From NCBI GenBank assembly GCA_016218095.1, contig JACREV010000267.1, positions 1 to 6,188 of the forward strand: a stretch of 6,188 nt of DNA, given 5' to 3'. A program made the translations under genes and the position numbers. The DNA is from Deltaproteobacteria bacterium. GTDB taxonomy: Bacteria > Desulfobacterota > GWC2-55-46. Within the stretch, counting starts at the first letter, position 1. Each line of letters begins with the position of its first letter. Of the stretch, positions 5,984 to 6,188 are shown piece by piece. The notes beneath the pieces were generated by a model that was not told the DNA's origin, searched no databases, and saw nothing but the letters and a program-made list of their open reading frames with translations.

Positions 5984-6006
5984 AACTTCTTGCGGGCTTT
6001 GTTTTT
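5965..6006 (+). terminator. Possible intrinsic terminator overlapping the palindromic repeat
   Basis: CCCGCAAG (5965-5972) is perfectly complementary to CTTGCGGG (5989-5996) and is followed by CTTTGTTTTT (5997-6006), the layout of a rho-independent terminator on the plus strand. The loop is long (16 bases) and the left arm overlaps the nine-bp hairpin of the repeat, so the two folds exclude each other. No plus-strand gene precedes it, so its role is uncertain. Confidence 0.35.
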
Positions 6007-6044
6007 CAAAACACCCAGGCATGGGGTGAGCGACCTTAAGGGAG

Positions 6045-6118
6045 GAAGCTAAATCGCGAAGCGCGAGCGTCCGAGGAAGTAAAAAGGCGCGAAGCTTACT
6101 CAGGGGCGAGCGGTCCTC
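6045..6118. repeat. Degenerate tandem repeat
   Basis: GAAGCTAAATC...GCGAGCG-TCC (6045-6073) is echoed by GAAGCTTACTC...GCGAGCGGTCC (6091-6116), a spacing of about 46 bp, with an extra shared CGCGAAGC at 6055-6062 and 6088-6095. The similarity is clear by eye but interrupted by small insertions. Confidence 0.45.
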
Positions 6119-6142
6119 GCCGGACTGGCAAAGTTCGTATCG
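6113..6142 (-). repeat. Inverted partial copy of the structured repeat (copy 3)
   Basis: The reverse complement of this segment matches 5811-5840 at 26 of 30 positions, with weaker similarity (8 of 12) continuing beyond. The GTCC/GGAC arms (6113-6116 and 6122-6125) are kept, while one of the differences falls in the five-base loop. The outer-stem partner GGGCCAAAGT is missing, so only the left half survives. Confidence 0.7.
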
Positions 6143-6188
6143 AAGGTGATTCGTACCCTAACCTCAATAGCTTCCGAAGAACTCTGGC

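Larger units (their letters stand above)
5531..6188. repeat. Gene-free mosaic of short dispersed-type repeats
   Basis: No reading frame here resembles a protein; frames that stay open do so by reading through repeats and are rich in Arg, Pro, Ala and Ser. The stretch holds, left to right: a GCGCGC hairpin (5536-5551), a GCTCG/CGAGC hairpin (5593-5607), a run of eight C (5644-5651), a G/C-rich palindromic repeat (5711-5748), a 24-bp direct repeat (5748-5771 and 5838-5861), a foldable element (5819-5861), small hairpins (5896-5908 and 5911-5925), a well-known type of palindromic repeat (5946-5983), a degenerate tandem repeat (6045-6118) and an inverted partner of 5811-5840 at 6113-6142. This is the composition expected of an intergenic mosaic repeat region. 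Confidence 0.7.

Noticed and set aside
5668..6052. Two plus-strand reading frames of 71 and 76 codons over the repeats
   Set aside because: They encode the SPPLMG, ARTARRRAKV and HPGPLPQGERG peptides that come from repeat elements, and have no clear Shine-Dalgarno.

Overview
This window reads as ordinary bacterial chromosome, about 5.3 kb of closely packed core housekeeping genes, all on the minus strand, followed by roughly 0.9 kb of gene-free, repeat-rich DNA at the right end. Base composition is GC-rich, yet the genes use ATA for isoleucine quite often. The protein sequences and the galU / small heat-shock protein / lon neighbourhood look most like the former Deltaproteobacteria (Desulfobacterota and relatives), but this is inferred from family resemblance read by eye and is not a taxonomic assignment.

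In the direction of transcription (right to left) the order is: pcrA/uvrD-type DNA helicase (5312 to 3138); a 174-bp gap with a near-consensus sigma-70 promoter; galU, UTP-glucose-1-phosphate uridylyltransferase (2963 to 2103); a 159-bp gap that starts with a strong G-quadruplex motif just past the galU stop; an Hsp20/alpha-crystallin small heat-shock protein (1943 to 1488); and lon, the ATP-dependent protease (1470 to beyond the left edge, 490 codons present). The hsp20 and lon genes are 17 bp apart and surely form one transcription unit: a holdase that binds unfolding proteins next to a protease that destroys damaged ones. galU (nucleotide-sugar supply for the envelope) and pcrA (DNA repair and replication-fork maintenance) are functionally separate neighbours.

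The stretch 5313 to 6188 holds no convincing gene. It is a mosaic of short dispersed-repeat-like elements: a palindromic repeat of the kind that translates as HPGPLPQGERG, a relative of the 'CTCCCCTCCCTTGATGGGG' type, a 24-bp direct repeat spaced 90 bp apart, a 30-bp segment repeated in inverted orientation (26 of 30 matching), a degenerate tandem repeat, and a series of small hairpins many of which have five-base loops. One copy can be folded into a closed three-way-junction shape. This non-coding mosaic is the least explained part of the window. I see no CRISPR array, tRNA, rRNA, transposase, toxin-antitoxin or defence gene, and no clear new multi-gene system.
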